From NCBI RefSeq assembly GCF_051131705.1, contig NZ_CP180316.1:2542001-2606000 (forward strand): a stretch of DNA of 64,000 bases. The letters run 5' to 3'. The stretch comes from Arthrobacter_M sp030063245. Its GTDB lineage: Bacteria > Actinomycetota > Actinomycetes > Actinomycetales > Micrococcaceae. Positions 62,822 through 64,000 of this stretch are shown one piece after another (position 1 is the first letter of the stretch; each line of letters opens with the position of its first letter). The notes below the pieces were generated by a model, which was given only the letters and a program-made list of their open reading frames with translations, was not told where the DNA came from and made no database searches. A program made the position numbers and the translations under genes.

Positions 62822-63529
62822 ATGGGTGGCATCGACAAGCGAGGAACGGATGGCGGCGAAGGCGCGGTTGGCGCCGCAGGGGGGGACGGACCGCAGGGAC
62901 AAGGGGGGTTTAATGCGGTGTGCAGCGGCTGGTTCTTCGTCGGAGACACTGGTGCCACACGTGGCGGGCGTGGCGGCGACGGCGGGGTCGGCGGGCCCGG
63001 CGCGGATGGTTTGCCGGGCGGCAAGGGCGGCACCGTTGAACTACACGTGAGAGTCCTCGGCAGCGACGTATCAGTCGACGCTTCAGGCGGCAACGGAGGA
63101 AAGGGTGGCAACGGCGGAAAAGGCGGCAACGGCGGCAAGGGCGGCAAGGGCGGCGACGGAAACGACTGCGAACCCGGCGCTTATGGCGGCGCAGGAGGGA
63201 ACGGAGCCCAAGGCGGCGTCGGAGGCCGGGGCGGCGACGCGGGCGCGGCCGGCGATATCCTTGTCTTCTACATTTCCGACCAGAGCGGTGGCCAAAGCGT
63301 GTTCAAGGCGAAGTCAGGAGACCCCGGCAAAGGTGGAGACCCGGGCCCGGGTGGGGCTGCGGGGGTCACCGGAGACAGCGGCGCCCGAGGCGACTTCAGC
63401 CACGCGACCACTGACCCTGGCCAGCCATCCACACCGGGCCTTGCGGGGCCCAGCGGCGCTCCCGGTCAAATGGGCACAGCGCGCGATGACAAAGACAAGG
63501 TCAAATTCCAGCAGGTCACTGTGATTTAG
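62822..63529 (+). CDS. glycine-rich, collagen-like protein
   Basis: This 235-residue protein is over one third glycine. GGxGGx and GxPGxx repeats (GNGGKGGNGGKGGNGG, and GDPGKGGDPGPGG) alternate with short beta-prone segments (TVELHVRVLGSDVSVDA; DILVFYISDQSGGQSVFKA). This alternation suggests a polyglycine-II-like or collagen-like rod capped by beta layers. No signal peptide, anchor or sortase motif is visible. It has two Cys, in AVCSG and NDCEPG. The ATG follows CAGGAG by about nine bases. The function is unknown. Confidence 0.75.
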   Translation: MGGIDKRGTDGGEGAVGAAGGDGPQGQGGFNAVCSGWFFVGDTGATRGGRGGDGGVGGPGADGLPGGKGGTVELHVRVLGSDVSVDASGGNGGKGGNGGKGGNGGKGGKGGDGNDCEPGAYGGAGGNGAQGGVGGRGGDAGAAGDILVFYISDQSGGQSVFKAKSGDPGKGGDPGPGGAAGVTGDSGARGDFSHATTDPGQPSTPGLAGPSGAPGQMGTARDDKDKVKFQQVTVI

Positions 63530-63891
63530 TATCCGCCATCGCGCCCTAACATGGCTCGCACGGAACCCCAGTATCTTCGGGCATGAAGAGGACGAAACTG
63601 CACGAAAACCTGCATGCGTGTGCAGACGAAGGCAAGTCTTTCCTCAGCGCGATTGAGGTGGATTCATGTAGGAGACTGACACGGCGGCCGTGGATGAATC
63701 CAGCTCGGGCGATCCCGCTCCGGTTCCTTTACGGAAGGTCAGCCGTCGACTTACTTGTACTTTGTGCGATCCCCCGAATTTGGCGCTGTGAATTCTCATG
63801 ACTGTATCTCCTAATCCATCAGGCGACCCGGCTGGCCTTCCTATTCCGGGGGCGGGCTATACAGACGGGTTCGAAATACAACAGCATAATC
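63530..63891. other. non-coding stretch
   Basis: A 72-codon frame at 63583 has no family-like sequence and no good ribosome-binding site. I see no RNA structure. Confidence 0.4.
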
Positions 63892-63941
63892 GGCTCTTCA
63901 GAATTGAGAGTGTAGTGGCTCTTCAGAATTGAGAGTGTAGT
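63892..63941. repeat. perfect 25-bp tandem repeat resembling an ISL3 end
   Basis: The 25-base unit beginning GGCTCTTCAGAATTGAGAG occurs twice without a gap (63892-63916, 63917-63941). GGCTCTTC is the usual start of ISL3-family inverted repeats. An ISL3 element probably begins here and continues beyond the window. Confidence 0.75.
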
Positions 63942-64000
63942 CAGCGTTGCCGCGTGAGGAGTCCGGGGCGGGAGGTTGTTTCGGTTGAGGTGAGGGCCTT

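Noticed and set aside
63098..63155. Short regular repeats as a possible CRISPR array
   Set aside because: Units are 9-18 bp, in frame and encode GGxGGx; no spacers and no cas genes.
55285..63529. Tyrosinase cross-linking the glycine-rich protein as one system
   Set aside because: The glycine-rich protein has only two or so tyrosines, the genes are 6 kb apart with transposons between and on opposite strands; nothing in the sequence links them.
63583..63801. 72-codon open frame at the right end
   Set aside because: No conserved sequence, no good ribosome-binding site, and no membrane or secretion signature.

Overview
The window looks like the chromosome of a high-GC actinobacterium of the Micrococcaceae, close to Arthrobacter. 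I base this on consistently GC-rich codon usage with many GTG starts, paired MptB-type mannosyltransferases, a two-domain GapB-type GAPDH, a DUF4193 protein, an ergothioneine operon and actinobacterial insertion sequences. No species can be named from sequence alone.

Layout. (1) 0-26 kb is an ordinary core region. It holds an epimerase, a four-gene membrane mannosyltransferase cluster, oligoribonuclease, tRNA-His, an acyl-CoA dehydrogenase, peptide deformylase, an acyltransferase, release factor 3, an HNH endonuclease, the RNase P RNA, GAPDH, yaaA, a coiled-coil protein, a Nif3-like protein, msrA, cysK-cysE, a frameshifted acetyltransferase, a vapBC toxin-antitoxin pair and gnd. (2) 26-34 kb is a mobile-element scrapyard: a broken idonate-type dehydrogenase, a 2.4-kb IS, ISL3 and Tn3 remnants, a frameshifted chrB, and a lipoprotein gene cut near its 3' end by an intact IS3-family element. 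(3) 34-53 kb is an accessory island with a redox and stress character: DUF4193-thioredoxin, three small membrane proteins, a zinc alcohol dehydrogenase, two short-chain dehydrogenases, a DUF427 protein, the operon egtA-egtB-egtC-egtD-metK, a GH15 glycosidase and an EgtE-like PLP enzyme. It is interrupted at 40.8-42.6 kb by an arsC pseudogene, a Tn3 fragment and a truncated integrase. (4) 53-64 kb is again dominated by mobile DNA. It carries a tyrosinase between two serine recombinase genes, a second inverted copy of the 2.4-kb IS nested in another transposase element, and an unrecognised gene followed by a glycine-rich collagen-like gene behind a consensus promoter.

How the genes work together. 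The egt operon makes the thiol ergothioneine: EgtD trimethylates histidine using SAM, EgtA makes gamma-glutamylcysteine, EgtB joins the two with oxygen, and EgtC removes glutamate. The lyase step is probably done by the PLP enzyme at 51.9 kb. The metK directly after egtD would supply the three SAM consumed per molecule. cysK and cysE, which make cysteine, lie in the core region. Several breaks can be reconstructed at base level: a 3-bp duplication around the IS3 element, a 5-bp duplication around the second 2.4-kb IS, and none around the first copy, which suggests a deletion beside it.
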